This document shows positions 36,331 to 49,240 of a stretch of DNA of 64,000 bases, one piece after another. The translations under genes and the position numbers were made by a program. This DNA comes from Vigna angularis (taxonomy: Eukaryota; Streptophyta; Magnoliopsida; Fabales; Fabaceae). How positions within the stretch are numbered: position 1 is the first letter of the stretch; each line of letters opens with the position of its first letter. Location: assembly GCF_016808095.1 (NCBI RefSeq), contig NC_068980.1, forward strand, positions 4,622,501-4,686,500, given 5' to 3'. The notes under the pieces were generated by a model. That model ran no database searches, had not been told where the DNA came from, and was given only the letters and a program-made list of their open reading frames with translations.

Positions 36331-37438
36331 ATCTCAATATTGCTAAATTTCTATTTTTTTTATATCTATATTAAATTTCGGTGTTAATATTATATGCTGT
36401 TATCTGTAAATAAGAAATTTGTTAAAAACTAGTTGAGGAACACTTTGGCTAAGGAAAGACTTGGTACTTAAGTTGTCCATTGTGACGCACCTCTCTTTCC
36501 TGGAAGTCTACTCGACAAGTTTTTAACTTAAATCCTATTTAACAGATTTTATATTGTTGAAATATTGTGCAATATATCTTTTTGAAATGGAAATGTTTGA
36601 TGAATTCATGTTTTTGTGGTAGATATGAAATTATGAATTTTGATTGTGATAATTGCATTTTATTATATTGCAATTGAATTTATGCATCTAAACATGATAT
36701 AAGTGATATAGGGAGATTTTGTAGGGGTATAATGTGAGTTGAGGAATATGAGTATGGTATGAGTCTCGTGGAGAGATTCAGTAATATTATGGTATTTGTG
36801 TATATGTTGATGTTGAGGGTCCCGTAGTTGGAGGTTATCCTGATACTCTAATAATCATCTAGTCTCAAGTAGAGAGGGATGAATTATGTGGTGAGAGGAG
36901 CAGGAGGTCCTGGTCTATGTGCCGGTTTTGGACATAGTGAGGGGACTAACCTTGTGAATGGTATGAAGTATTTTGGAAGTGTATTTGTAAGAAGAAGTAG
37001 AAGTCATTCCAAGTGCATAACCTCCCGTGACCGCTCATCAACGTATCATCCGGATGAGTGTCTATTGGGTATTGTGGTGTCTATTGGGTATTGTGAGACG
37101 AGTGTCTAATAGGAATTGTGGTATGAGGGTGTCGAACATAATTATTATATGATGTTTATATCAAGGTAATTATGCATGTCTTATAAATGATTTGTTGCAT
37201 GTTAGCTCACCCTACTTGTTTGTGTTTTGTGTTTGGGTATGTGCGATGATCGTATAATTCGTTATACGGGAGCAGATGAAGGAATGTTGCATCACATAGT
37301 GCCAAGGAAAGGGAGGAGTAGAAGAACTATAATTAGAACCTTTTTACATGTATAGACTTATATCAACTAGAAAATTTTAAAGGGTGAGATTATGGGATGT
37401 TACCGTAAATGTAATGTTAATTATCAAGTGTAAAAATT

Positions 37439-37502
37439 TGGGATGTTACATTAATGTGAAAAGTTGGGATGTTACATTAATGTGAGAATTTGGGATGTTA
37501 CA
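37439..37502 (+). repeat. triplicated LTR terminus (TGGGATGTTACA)
   Basis: The terminal phrase TTGGGATGTTACA ends at 37450, 37476 and 37502, with 26-base units 'TTAATGTGARAA...'. Only the last is followed by the TTTTC target duplication. Confidence 0.9.
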
Positions 37503-38513
37503 TTTTCCTTTCTGTAAATAGTGCTCTAAGTTAATATTCATCCATGCATCACACCACTGTGAACCACTAAAAAAACAACAGCCTTTAAGAGGGTAACAAA
37601 AATGAAAGTATTGAATACGAATATGTATCACGCTACAAATCTAGAAATTCATCACCTCTAGCACTTAAACATAAATCATTCTATTACAAAAAGATAAATG
37701 GTAGCAACATTGTCTCCACTGCTAGCAGAAATTTGTTAGAAACCACAAAATTGTACTCTTTAGAGGCAGTAGCCAACATAAAACTAACTTGGTGCTGACC
37801 AATTACATAGTTACCCAATTCAGTACTCTCTTGAACAACATTAACCACTAACACTAACAACATTTACATGAAGCATTGAAGAAAGAGGCAAATGAGGCAC
37901 CCCATTAACCCACGATGCTCAAGCTCTAATCTTTTGCAAGTAAGAGATAAAAATTGTATAAATTAAAGAGAGAAAGGAAAGGGGATTACTTTACAGAACA
38001 TGAGTAAGGACGAGGATATGAGAATTGGGAAGGGGAGGAAGTAGAGACTTTGGAAGGGAATTACAGCAGCACAGGCAGAGACACAACACAGAGAGGTAGA
38101 GGTCGCAGTGGAACTCTCCTTTGTCGACAGGGTCACGGTGGCAGCGGCCGCGCGTAATCTTTGGAGCTCTCTTTCGACGGCAACGTTGAAACGCAAGCTA
38201 GGTCGCAGTGGAACTCTCTCTCACACTCACGGTGGACAACGCTTAGGGCACGTTTTAGGAGTAATTGAAAAATTGAAAACGAAAGAGGGATTAATTGAAA
38301 AATTGAAAATGAAAGAGGGATGGATAACAGTTCTAGCAGTTAACTGAACTGAAAATCTTATAAGTTCAGTTTTTAAAAACTGAACCATAAAATAGTATAT
38401 TTAAGTTTTAGTAAAAATGGATCAGTTATTTTTAGTATAATATAGTATAATTAACTACAGTACAGTACATATCAGTGAATTTTGCCCAGCCCTAATCATC
38501 TTAAAGAACATTT

Positions 38514-39115
38514 TTGTCACTTTTCATAAAATCAAACATGTTTGTGTTAATCTCCCTAATAATTCTTTTTGTCACAGCCTACTACGCCGGAACCATAAAT
38601 CTTTCTAAGAAGTTTATCATCTTCAATGTTCTTTACATTCCTGAATTTAATCTAATTTCTGTTCAGAAATTGATTAAAGATTTGGACTATAAACTAATTT
38701 TTTAGTGTAAGTGATACTAACAACATTCCCAGCGAAGAAAACACTGATCTTGGAGAAAGTTCAGAAGATGATAGAACAAACCATGAAGAGCAAGAACAAC
38801 AAGAAATAGAAACTGAAAAGCTTTGCAACAAACCCTGTACTACTCCCTACATGAGCAATTTGAAGGATCTCTTTGAAAGCAAGGACATTTTATCTTCCCT
38901 TATTTCCTTAAAATCGAAGAAGCAGACCATTGTCTCTCGTTCATCGTTCGAAGATGAGTATCATGCGTTGGCCACTACCACTTGCGAGCTACAGTGGCTC
39001 TCATATATTCTCTATGACCTCCATGTTCAACCAACTGCTACTGTCGTTTTGTACTGTGACAATCAATCCGCTCGTCACATCGCTTATATTATCGGCTTTC
39101 ATGAACGATCGTGAA
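38514..39115 (+). pseudogene. Ty1/copia polyprotein remnants
   Basis: Two disjoint pieces occur. The first (38514-38705) resembles the region before integrase ('FNVLYIPEFNLISVQKL'). The second (about 38851-39114) is the RNase H end, with 'KSKKQTIVSRSSFEDEY', 'TTCELQWLSYILYDL' and 'VVLYCDNQSARHIA'. Everything between them (integrase and reverse transcriptase) is missing, and the frame breaks. It is an old internally deleted copia element on the plus strand. Confidence 0.85.
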
Positions 39116-40420
39116 AGACTTCAAAAGCATTTCTTTCATCTTCTTCCCATACAATCTGAGGAACAATTAACTCGCCCATGTTTTTACAAAATCGTTACAC
39201 AAAACGCCTTTTATAATTTCACATCACTACTTTTAAACACATTTAAATTAGCTTATATATAAGGAAAGTAGTTATTGAAATCGGAAAATATCGCATAAGC
39301 AAATCCTTCTTTGCTTTAGCAAGATTCCTTTATTAATTTGAGTGACAATTTATCTTAGTGTAAATATTGCTTGAGAGTGATTCTTCTATATTAAACTATA
39401 TATGTATATCAATAACTAATAAGTAGCAATAATACATGATGTTTGCCAAAAAAAAAGAAGATAATATTTCATTTGTGTAAAAAAGGTGTAACATATATTT
39501 TGGTCCCTCATTTTGTTGCGTTTATTCAAAGTGGTTCTACATTTTTTTTTCAGATATTCATAGATGTTCTATATTTTATAAGAACGGTTCAAAATGTTAA
39601 CAGTGCAATTGTCCCTAACCAAAACTGGATGAGTTGTTGAATAAGTGGTGCGCGTGACAGCCTGAGGTCAAATGAGGTATAAATTTTAAAAACAAAAGTT
39701 AATGACGTGGAAAAATTATTCTTAATAGATTCTCATCTTCTTCTTACTAAACCTAGAAGCTTCTCGCACTCAAACCACCTCTAGAAACCCCAAACCAAAC
39801 CACCACCCAAAAAACACAAACCGCAACCATCCCTCCAAACAAAAAAATTACAGAATCCCAAATTTAAACCCTAGCCCAAATTACAAGTTCAAAACATGTA
39901 GACAAGAATCAAGAATAGAAATTTCAAATAACATAACCCAAATCAAAACACTAGCTCCAATTCGCGAGATCAAAACTTGTTAGACAAAAATCAAGAACAA
40001 AAACCCCAAATAACAAAATTCAAATCAAAACCCTAACCCCAAGAAACCCCAAATAGCATAACCCAACTTCAACCCAGACAATCACGTTCCCTAACCAAAA
40101 AAGGAGAAGACGATCCCTAACCAAAACAAAGGAGAAGAAGAAAATCCTATAAAACCTGACACCCCAAGGTTGAGTGTGTCCAAGAACCATAAGGTTTAAT
40201 TAAGGTAATGTAAATTTAATTATATTATAGAAGGTTTAATTAAGGCCAAAAACTTTTAACATTACCACGTCAATTAAATCCACCACATATTCTGCTGTTA
40301 AGAACCAAAATAGATATTAAAAATAAAAACTATATCAAAACCAAAAATACTTTAAACTCGTCAGAACCAATTCAAAAACAAAAACTAAGTATAATTTTAA
40401 CGTAAATATATGAATAATTC
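39116..40420. other. copia 3' flank and MULE-like repetitive DNA
   Basis: From about 39480 to 40400 there is text typical of Mutator-type ends ('ttttggtccctcattttgtt' at left, 'aattcaaaaacaaaaactaag' at right). An interior of 'aaaccccaaat', 'aaaccctaacccc' phrases includes an imperfect ~80-bp direct repeat (about 39900-40040). It looks like the interior of the MULE at 10400-10700. Ends and target duplication could not be fixed. Confidence 0.35.
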
Positions 40421-40940
40421 AATATTATTTATCACTAGCTAACTATTATAAACTCACTCAATATGTAATTATTTTTCAAACACTTTCAAAAATAAAATAA
40501 CTAGCGAAGAAAATAAAATGTTATATTTCTTTTATAGTTTTACTCCGATAAGTCACATTATAATTAAATCGTGAAACTTATAGTACAATGGATTTATTAA
40601 AAAAAGTACACTTTAACTATCATAATTAAAGTCATAAAATTTAAAACACTAAAAAAGTAATTCTTAAAAAAACCAAAATATATATATATAGAGTTTGTTA
40701 ACTTATGTAACCTCTTAAAATGTATTAAATTTTAGTTGACAAAAATACCCTCGTATATTATGAATTCTAAGTTTTAAGGTTAATGGTATTTGAATAATTT
40801 ATGATTTTTTTTATTTTTTATTTTAAATTAAAAATAAAAATTATTAAAATACCCTTTTATTTAAAGTATTTTTTTTTATGAATAGGAATTTTTTTTAACT
40901 AAAATTTGATATATTTTAAGAGATTACATAATTTAGCAAA

Positions 40941-40944
<4 letters not shown>
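40421..40944. other. AT-rich intergenic DNA, no gene seen
   Basis: No supportable feature. Confidence 0.5.

Positions 40945-41022
<78 letters not shown>
40945..41022. repeat. (TA)n microsatellite, about 78 bp
   Basis: A pure TA run. The Tyr/Ile-repeat open frames across it on both strands are not genes. Confidence 0.95.
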
Positions 41023-41024
<2 letters not shown>

Positions 41025-41399
41025 CGTAAAAGAAAACTTGCTTAAAAAACAAAAAAATTGTAACTATCATTTTCGGTGTGTTCGTATGGCATTGTTCACG
41101 CTCATACGCGAAGATAGAATTATTAGATTTCACGCGATTTGGAAGGGAATAAAAGTGAAGATTTGAGGGATGAGTGAGATTTAGAGTGTTTCTCCCTGCA
41201 CCTCACCAGTCTCATCCTGCACCTCTCTATTTTTCTATTACCCTTGCTGAAATCCTACATCCTTTTCTTCTCTCTCTCACTTTACTTGTTGTCGCGCTTG
41301 TATGTGTTGTTTGTATGTAGTATTTGTATGTGTTATTTGTATGCTAAGATTGTATGTGTTGGGATGCATTTTTGGGTTGGATGGGATGAAAGTCGAGGC

Positions 41400-41605
41400 C
41401 TTAACCCCACTAGTTAAGAGCACGCCAGCGTTGAAAGAGGGGTCGGAGAACTCTTCACAACTGGAAGTGCGGTTAAGAGCTCGTCGTACAGTCCAACCAC
41501 AGTTGGAAGTGTGATTCATACCGTGCCGCAATTGAAAATGCGGCTACCGTAGTTGGAAGTGCAGTTTTACTGTTGTCACAGCTTGAAATGTGTTCCGGCA
41601 TTGCT
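41400..41605 (+). repeat. diverged minisatellite, CACAGTTGGAAGTGYGGTT unit
   Basis: Five related units at about 41456, 41499, 41526, 41549 and 41577 share CRCARTTGGAAGTG followed by YRGTT. Spacing varies from 23 to 43 bases. The flanks are GC-richer than the AT-rich DNA that follows. Confidence 0.65.
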
Positions 41606-43264
41606 TTTCATTCTTTTTATTTACTTTATTACATTTAATTGTTTTTTAAACTTGATTTGTTTTTTATATTTTTTTTATTAGTTTATTTAAATATTAAATA
41701 TTTTGTAGTTAATATTTTGTAATTTTGTATTTTATTTTTATATTTGATATTTATTTAAATTTTATTTTTAATGTAATTAATTTTTCTTAATTTCGAAATT
41801 TAAATTTGTTTGTTAATTTTTTAGTCTATAATTATTTATTGATATTTTATTTTTCAATGTGAATTATTATTTAATTATTTGTTGTATATTTTTTTTTTAG
41901 ATTTTGATTCGTTTATTAATTTAAATTTAATTTGTTGTGTTTTTGTTGTTTTTTAAAACTTTTTTTATTGATTTGTTAACTTTTCTTTAATTTTTAAGAT
42001 TTGATATTTATTTAAATATTATTTATAATGTAATTAATTTGAAATTTATATCTGTTTGTTAATGTTTTTGAAATTATTTATTTATTTAAATAATATTTAT
42101 TATGCGTAAATTTTAATTTTTGATTTATTATTTTATTTCTTAATTTATTTTTTAATTTTTAATGTTGTTGTTATAATTTGTAGTTATTTAAGTATTATTT
42201 ATTAACTATTTATTATTATATATTTAATTGATTATTTTAAACATATTTATTATAATAATATATGTAAGAAAATGAAAAACAACATAAAAACTAAAACTTC
42301 TAAATAAAAGCATAAAACTAAAACAGCATTCAACTAAAATAACATAAAACTAAATTTAAAAAACAGCATATAACCTCTCACAAATATAACCTCTCACAAA
42401 TAAAACTCAATGAAACAATAAAGGAATAAATGAAACAGTGAAGAAATAAGGTTGGGTGCATGCACAAGCTTATAGTATAAGATTAAAGATTGTTGGTGAT
42501 TGAAAAATCATTAAATTATTATTACAATTTTTTAGATTTTTTTAAATAAAGGACATAACTGTCAATTGGAATAGGCAAAACGGAAGTCCCCAAAGTTTAA
42601 ATAATAAAATAATTGTAGTTAACGCCTTAACAAGGTGCCTTGAAAGGTTTTAGGTGACCAATGTGAATATAAAATTAATGGTCTCATTAACTATCTGATA
42701 AGATATTTGCAGTATTATTATTTAATGAATTAAAAACACAATTAATACTTATCATAAAAAAATATGCAAATGTATTAAAAATATGACTGTACAGTGGATA
42801 AAATATTTTGTCATGCATTTAAAACTACCATTAATGTTTTTATAATAATAATTATGAAAGCTGTAAATTTATTATATATAATGTTTTATAATTAAATAAC
42901 AGTAAAATAAAAGTGTATCGAAATTATTTACACCAAAAACTTGACTGTATCTGAATTATTTATAATGAAAAATATTTAATCGGTATTTTAAAGATGGCAA
43001 TGATATTTATTGAAGCTAGGAAAAGCTAACATTAAATAAGGAAGTAGTTGATTACATAGATTAGTAGATTAATAATTAATAGTAATAAATGAAACTTGGT
43101 GGGGAAAATGCGAAGTAAATAAATAGTGGTCTCATAAAGCATGAAAATATAGGAAAAGATCACATTCACATCCATGCACTGCACTGGTGCACTGCAGCCG
43201 AACCTTTGAGTTGACTCACAACAGCAACGCAATAAATAACCTCCCAATATAATTATAATAATAT
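41606..43264. other. very AT-rich intergenic DNA
   Basis: From 41610 to 42250 the DNA is dominated by 'ttaattttt' and 'tatttattt' phrases. No gene was seen. The last 300 bases are the DRB2 upstream region. Confidence 0.5.
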
Positions 43265-43270
43265 TAATTA

Positions 43271-43305
<35 letters not shown>

Positions 43306-43520
43306 CATTCACAGAAATTACCCTCCACTCTCCCCTTCTGCACTTTCCTCTCTTTTTCTCACTCCTCAACTTTCTCTCACTACACCGTCTCCTTTCTCCG
43401 TCGACAAACCCTAAGCCCATTCATTTGCCCTCGGACCAATTTCCCGGGCCGGTCAGAAATATTCGACCCGATCCGCGCGTGGCTACCGTCTTCTCGGTGG
43501 TGCTGGTGACGGTGGTGGAA
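43265..43520 (+). promoter_or_regulatory. DRB2 upstream region and leader
   Basis: An (ATT)n microsatellite lies at about 43270-43305. A long pyrimidine-rich leader follows (about 43320-43400), then a telo-box AAACCCTAA at 43406-43414, an element frequent in plant translation- and housekeeping-gene promoters. The frame is open upstream of the ATG but has no in-frame ATG, so translation starts at 43521. Confidence 0.5.
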
Positions 43521-45699
43521 ATGTACAAAAACCAGCTTCAAGAGCTGGCCCAACGGAGCTGCTTCAACCTGCCTTCATACACGTGCATTCGGGAAGGTCC
43601 CGATCACGCGCCCAGGTTCAAGGCCACCGTCAACTTTAACGGCGAGATCTTCGAGAGTCCTCACTACTGCTCCACTCTCCGTCAGGCAGAACACTCCGCC
43701 GCCGAAGTCGCTCTCAATTCCCTGTCCCACCGTGGCCCTTCCCACTCCCTCGCCGCCAAGATCCTCGTGAGTCTCATTGCCGCTTCTAGGGTTTTTGCTT
43801 TCTCCCTTTCTCGCTCTGCTTAACCCCCAAATATTTTGCGCACTCAACACCAATAACCCACGTTTTTTGCTAACCTGCGCCTTCTCACCAACCTCCACCC
43901 TTTTACTCTTCGTTTATATTAAAACTCATCGACCTCTTTTACAATTATGCTAATGTTTCTTATTTACTTGATTTTTTAAATTAATGCACAAATGTTGCTG
44001 GTAGGTGTAGAACGTTGATCATACCAATTAATCCATTTTTATTTATTTATTCATGCTTAAGTCTTTATTAGAAAACTTTATGAAAGAGAACATAACATGA
44101 ATCTGTTTCTAAAATTAGAAGTGAACTTTATGCTGCTCTGCTTTTATAGCTTGTAAAAAGTTCACCTGCTGTAAACTTGTAATTTTTTTTTTTTTGTAAT
44201 TTTGTTGATGTGGAGTAAACATGTGTAACCATTGAACCTCATTGCATGGTGTTTCTTTGTTGCATATGTGGTCTTTTTTCTTTGTTCCACATGCTTATTC
44301 TGTTCAATGTCTTTTAGGATGAGACTGGAGTGTACAAGAACCTTCTACAGGAAATTGCGCAAAGGGTAGGAGCCCCATTGCCTCACTACACAACGTACAG
44401 GTCTGGCCTAGGACATTTACCTGTTTTTACCGGGATAGTAGAGCTTGCTGGAATCTCATTTACTGGAGAACCCGCAAAGAATAAGAAACAAGCTGAGAAA
44501 AATGCAGCTATGGCAGCTTGGTCGGCTTTGAAACAATGTAAGTTGTAGGTGTCTTTGATCTGGAAAATTAGTTGTTTTCATGTAAAATATACATACTTTA
44601 TGTCAATTTGTCCTCTGAACATAGCGTGATATAAGTTGGAGATTAAAATTGGATAGCGGAAATACCCAACCCAAGCCTGATTCCCTGTTTCTTCCGTTCT
44701 CATTACAGATGGCAAAAGAATTTGGTTGGCAAATTTATTTGTGATAAGAGAGAATACTAAAAAGCCTTTTTATAGTACATATCTATTTTAGTTTAAAGAT
44801 AATTTCTTTAGAAGACATCGTGCCAGATAGATTTACTCATGACTTTTTGGCAATAAAACTACATTTTTCATCTCCTGTGTATCTGATGATTTATGATTCG
44901 TTTGTGAATGATTGAATACGAATGGGTAATAATTTTCTTACCAGTGGCAAAAGAGACTGCAAGCTCCTCTACAGAACCAGAGAACAATGATGAACTGGAA
45001 CAGATCACAATAGCGCGGGCTTTACTGAATTACCGTTTGAAGGAGAAGATGACAATGTCTAATCCAAACACTCTCATTCCATTTCATAAAAGGTTTCAGA
45101 TTCAAAATCCCAGACCAATCAATTCGCAACCACCGCCAGCCACTTCGTCAAAAATCCTTCCCCTAATTTGCCAAAGGACCGCACCTCGAAGCAAGCCATC
45201 AATGGCAACAGCAAATGAAAGTTCTCGAAACAGGCATCCACAGGCTGCAGTGACCGGTGACAATTCCACCCTACCACCACAGTCTTGTGCTCTAGAAAGC
45301 CGAGGGATCCGTCCCCTTAAGTTCCCTGCAGTAGGAGCAGCACCTTATGTTCCTATTCGACAAATGAGATCAACTTGCCAAGGGATTGCTCCTGCAGTGA
45401 CTATACGGACTGTGGTACCAGCATTTGCTGCACCACCTTGTCCACCACCTGCCTCAGTGCCACCCCATCCTGTAATACAGGCTTCTCCAATGCGAGTTGC
45501 TCCTGCAGTCAATATTCGGCAGGCTGTTCCTGTATATGCTGCTCCACCTCCAAGAAGGAATGAACCTGCTCCCATCCAAAAGGATCTACCAACTGCCAGT
45601 GCCTCTTGCCAACAAGATAAACAACCAATTAAAATTCAAGAGACGGACAAGGCTGAGAACATCGAGACTATGCATATTTTGGAGCAGCTGAAAATTTGA
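43521..45699 (+). CDS. DRB2: double-stranded RNA-binding protein 2 (DRB2-like)
   Basis: Three exons (43521-43766, 44318-44537, 44945-45699) with phases 0 and 1 give 406 aa. Two dsRNA-binding domains lie at residues ~1-70 and ~87-155. Each starts 'YKN.LQE.AQR' and ends in the alanine-rich helix with 'KK/RQAE..AA..A'. The start 'MYKNQLQELAQRSCFNLPSY' is as in Arabidopsis DRB2. The C-terminal half is Pro/Ala-rich, has two 'APAV.IR..VP..AAPP' repeats, and ends 'LEQLKI', like the Arabidopsis 'LENLKI'. Family knowledge: DRB2 is a nuclear/cytoplasmic partner in miRNA pathways that antagonises or complements DRB1-DCL1 and favours miRNA-guided translational repression. DRB3 or DRB5 is the alternative; the N-terminus and length favour DRB2. 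Confidence 0.95.
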
Positions 45700-45781
45700 A
45701 ATTTATTGAAGTAGGTCTGATCCATGGGAACACTGTCATGTTTTTGTACTTGATCCTATAATGAGTGATGTTAAATCATCC

Positions 45782-45874
45782 GTTCTTTTTTCCTTCCTCA
45801 CCCTCACCCCATTTTGTCCTGTTAAATGTTCTTTTTTCCTTCCTCACCCTCACCCCCATTTTGTCCTGTTAAAT
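45782..45874 (+). repeat. tandem duplication (~46 bp) in the DRB2 3' UTR
   Basis: The unit 'gttcttttttccttcctcac...ttgtcctgttaaat' occurs twice in a row, and the second copy has one extra C. It lies some 85 bases after the stop codon, so it is probably transcribed. Confidence 0.9.
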
Positions 45875-48530
<2,656 letters not shown>

Positions 48531-48977
48531 AAATATGAAATATTTATGTTTAAATTCAAAATATTATCAATTTAATAATTTTTTCCTATCTCTCATTTCA
48601 TTTAAATAGTGTATATTATGATATCCTATTTTAATAGATTTACCACTATCATAGAATCATCACAAATTTAATAACACAAAACAGTTAAATGATAAGGAAA
48701 ACAAAAAAATTTGGTTATTACAGTTATCAAAGTATAGTTATAACATCTTTACTATTTATACAACAAAACTTCAAAAAAATGTTTGAATACATATCTAAAG
48801 TTTTTTAAAAGATTTTAAATAGTAAAACTGAAGAACTAAACACTTATCTACGCATGAACCTCCTCACTACCTAACATATGCTCCAAAGCAACTTTCTCCC
48901 ATGCTTCCACCCAGGTGACAAATTGAATAGAAGAATAGAATGTCCACTTAGAATTCACTAGGATAGGCTCTAACCAT

Positions 48978-49110
48978 GGCTCTGATACCAGATTAGAAAA
49001 TGAGTTTTAGCCTAACTCAACCCCACAAAATCGACTTGTAAGGTGAGGTTTGCATCTCACTTATATATTATAATTTGGCCTTATCTTTAGTCGATGTGAG
49101 ACTTCCAACA
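48978..49110 (-). mobile_element. TRIM-like short LTR with tRNA-iMet primer site
   Basis: On the minus strand an LTR starts TGTTGGAAGTCTCACATCG at 49110 and runs about 120 bases to 48991. It is followed at once by TGGTATCAGAGCC (48990-48978), the complement of the 3' end of initiator tRNA-Met. A short LTR joined to a primer site, without coding sequence, is the hallmark of TRIM elements. The second LTR was not found. Confidence 0.65.
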
Positions 49111-49240
49111 CTTTAGGTCACCAAACCTTAAGACTAGGACCTTTTGCTACTCTCACGACATAATTCACTTGTCTCTATTTGAGTATAAGTGGTTATTTGA
49201 GTGTCAGAATAATTTCCAACTGAATTCTTACATCAATACT
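49111..49240 (-). mobile_element. LTR core-block fragment, minus strand
   Basis: The reverse complement carries 'actcaaatagagacaagtga', 'attatgtcgtgagagtagca' and 'aaggtcctagtc', the core block of copies A-E. It abuts the TRIM-like LTR. Confidence 0.5.

Larger units (their letters stand above)
34902..37502 (+). mobile_element. solo LTR, copy D, nested in the hAT element
   Basis: It begins TGTAAGACCC (34902), ends GGGATGTTACA (37502), and is flanked by the perfect 5-bp TTTTC (34897-34901 and 37503-37507). At 2601 bp it has no coding capacity and no second LTR or internal domain. This is the outcome of recombination between the two LTRs of a retrotransposon. It contains a GTAAATA-type minisatellite (35065-35139), a four-copy ~186-bp tandem array (about 35650-36330) and the core block common to copies A-C and E (about 36770-37050). 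Confidence 0.9.
31659..38494 (-). mobile_element. hAT (Ac/RICESLEEPER type) element with nested solo LTR
   Basis: The ends are TAGGGTTGGGCAAAT (31659) and the inverse of TAGGGCTGGGCAAAA (ends 38494), flanked by the perfect 8-bp duplication ATCATCTT (31651-31658 and 38495-38502). Subterminal AACTGAACT/AACTGTACT motifs are abundant at 31690-31940 and 38340-38470. The transposase frame lies on the minus strand at 32152-34026. A 2.6-kb solo LTR (34902-37502) was inserted later, between the transposase start and the right end. A GC-rich stretch at 38090-38240 may be the 5' leader of the transposase transcript, and short direct repeats occur at 38100/38201 and 38264/38292. Confidence 0.95.

Noticed and set aside
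36879..37109. Open frame in solo LTR D
   Set aside because: It lies in the LTR core block shared by several non-coding copies, and the frame is not kept in them.
40906..41166. Open frames made of Tyr-Ile repeats on both strands (also 59409-59591)
   Set aside because: They are translations of (TA)n microsatellites.
43425..43520. Extended N-terminus upstream of DRB2
   Set aside because: It has no ATG, and the conserved family start is at 43521. The region is the leader.
45345..45691. Three alternative open frames inside DRB2 exon 3
   Set aside because: They are shadows of the Pro/Ala-rich coding exon.
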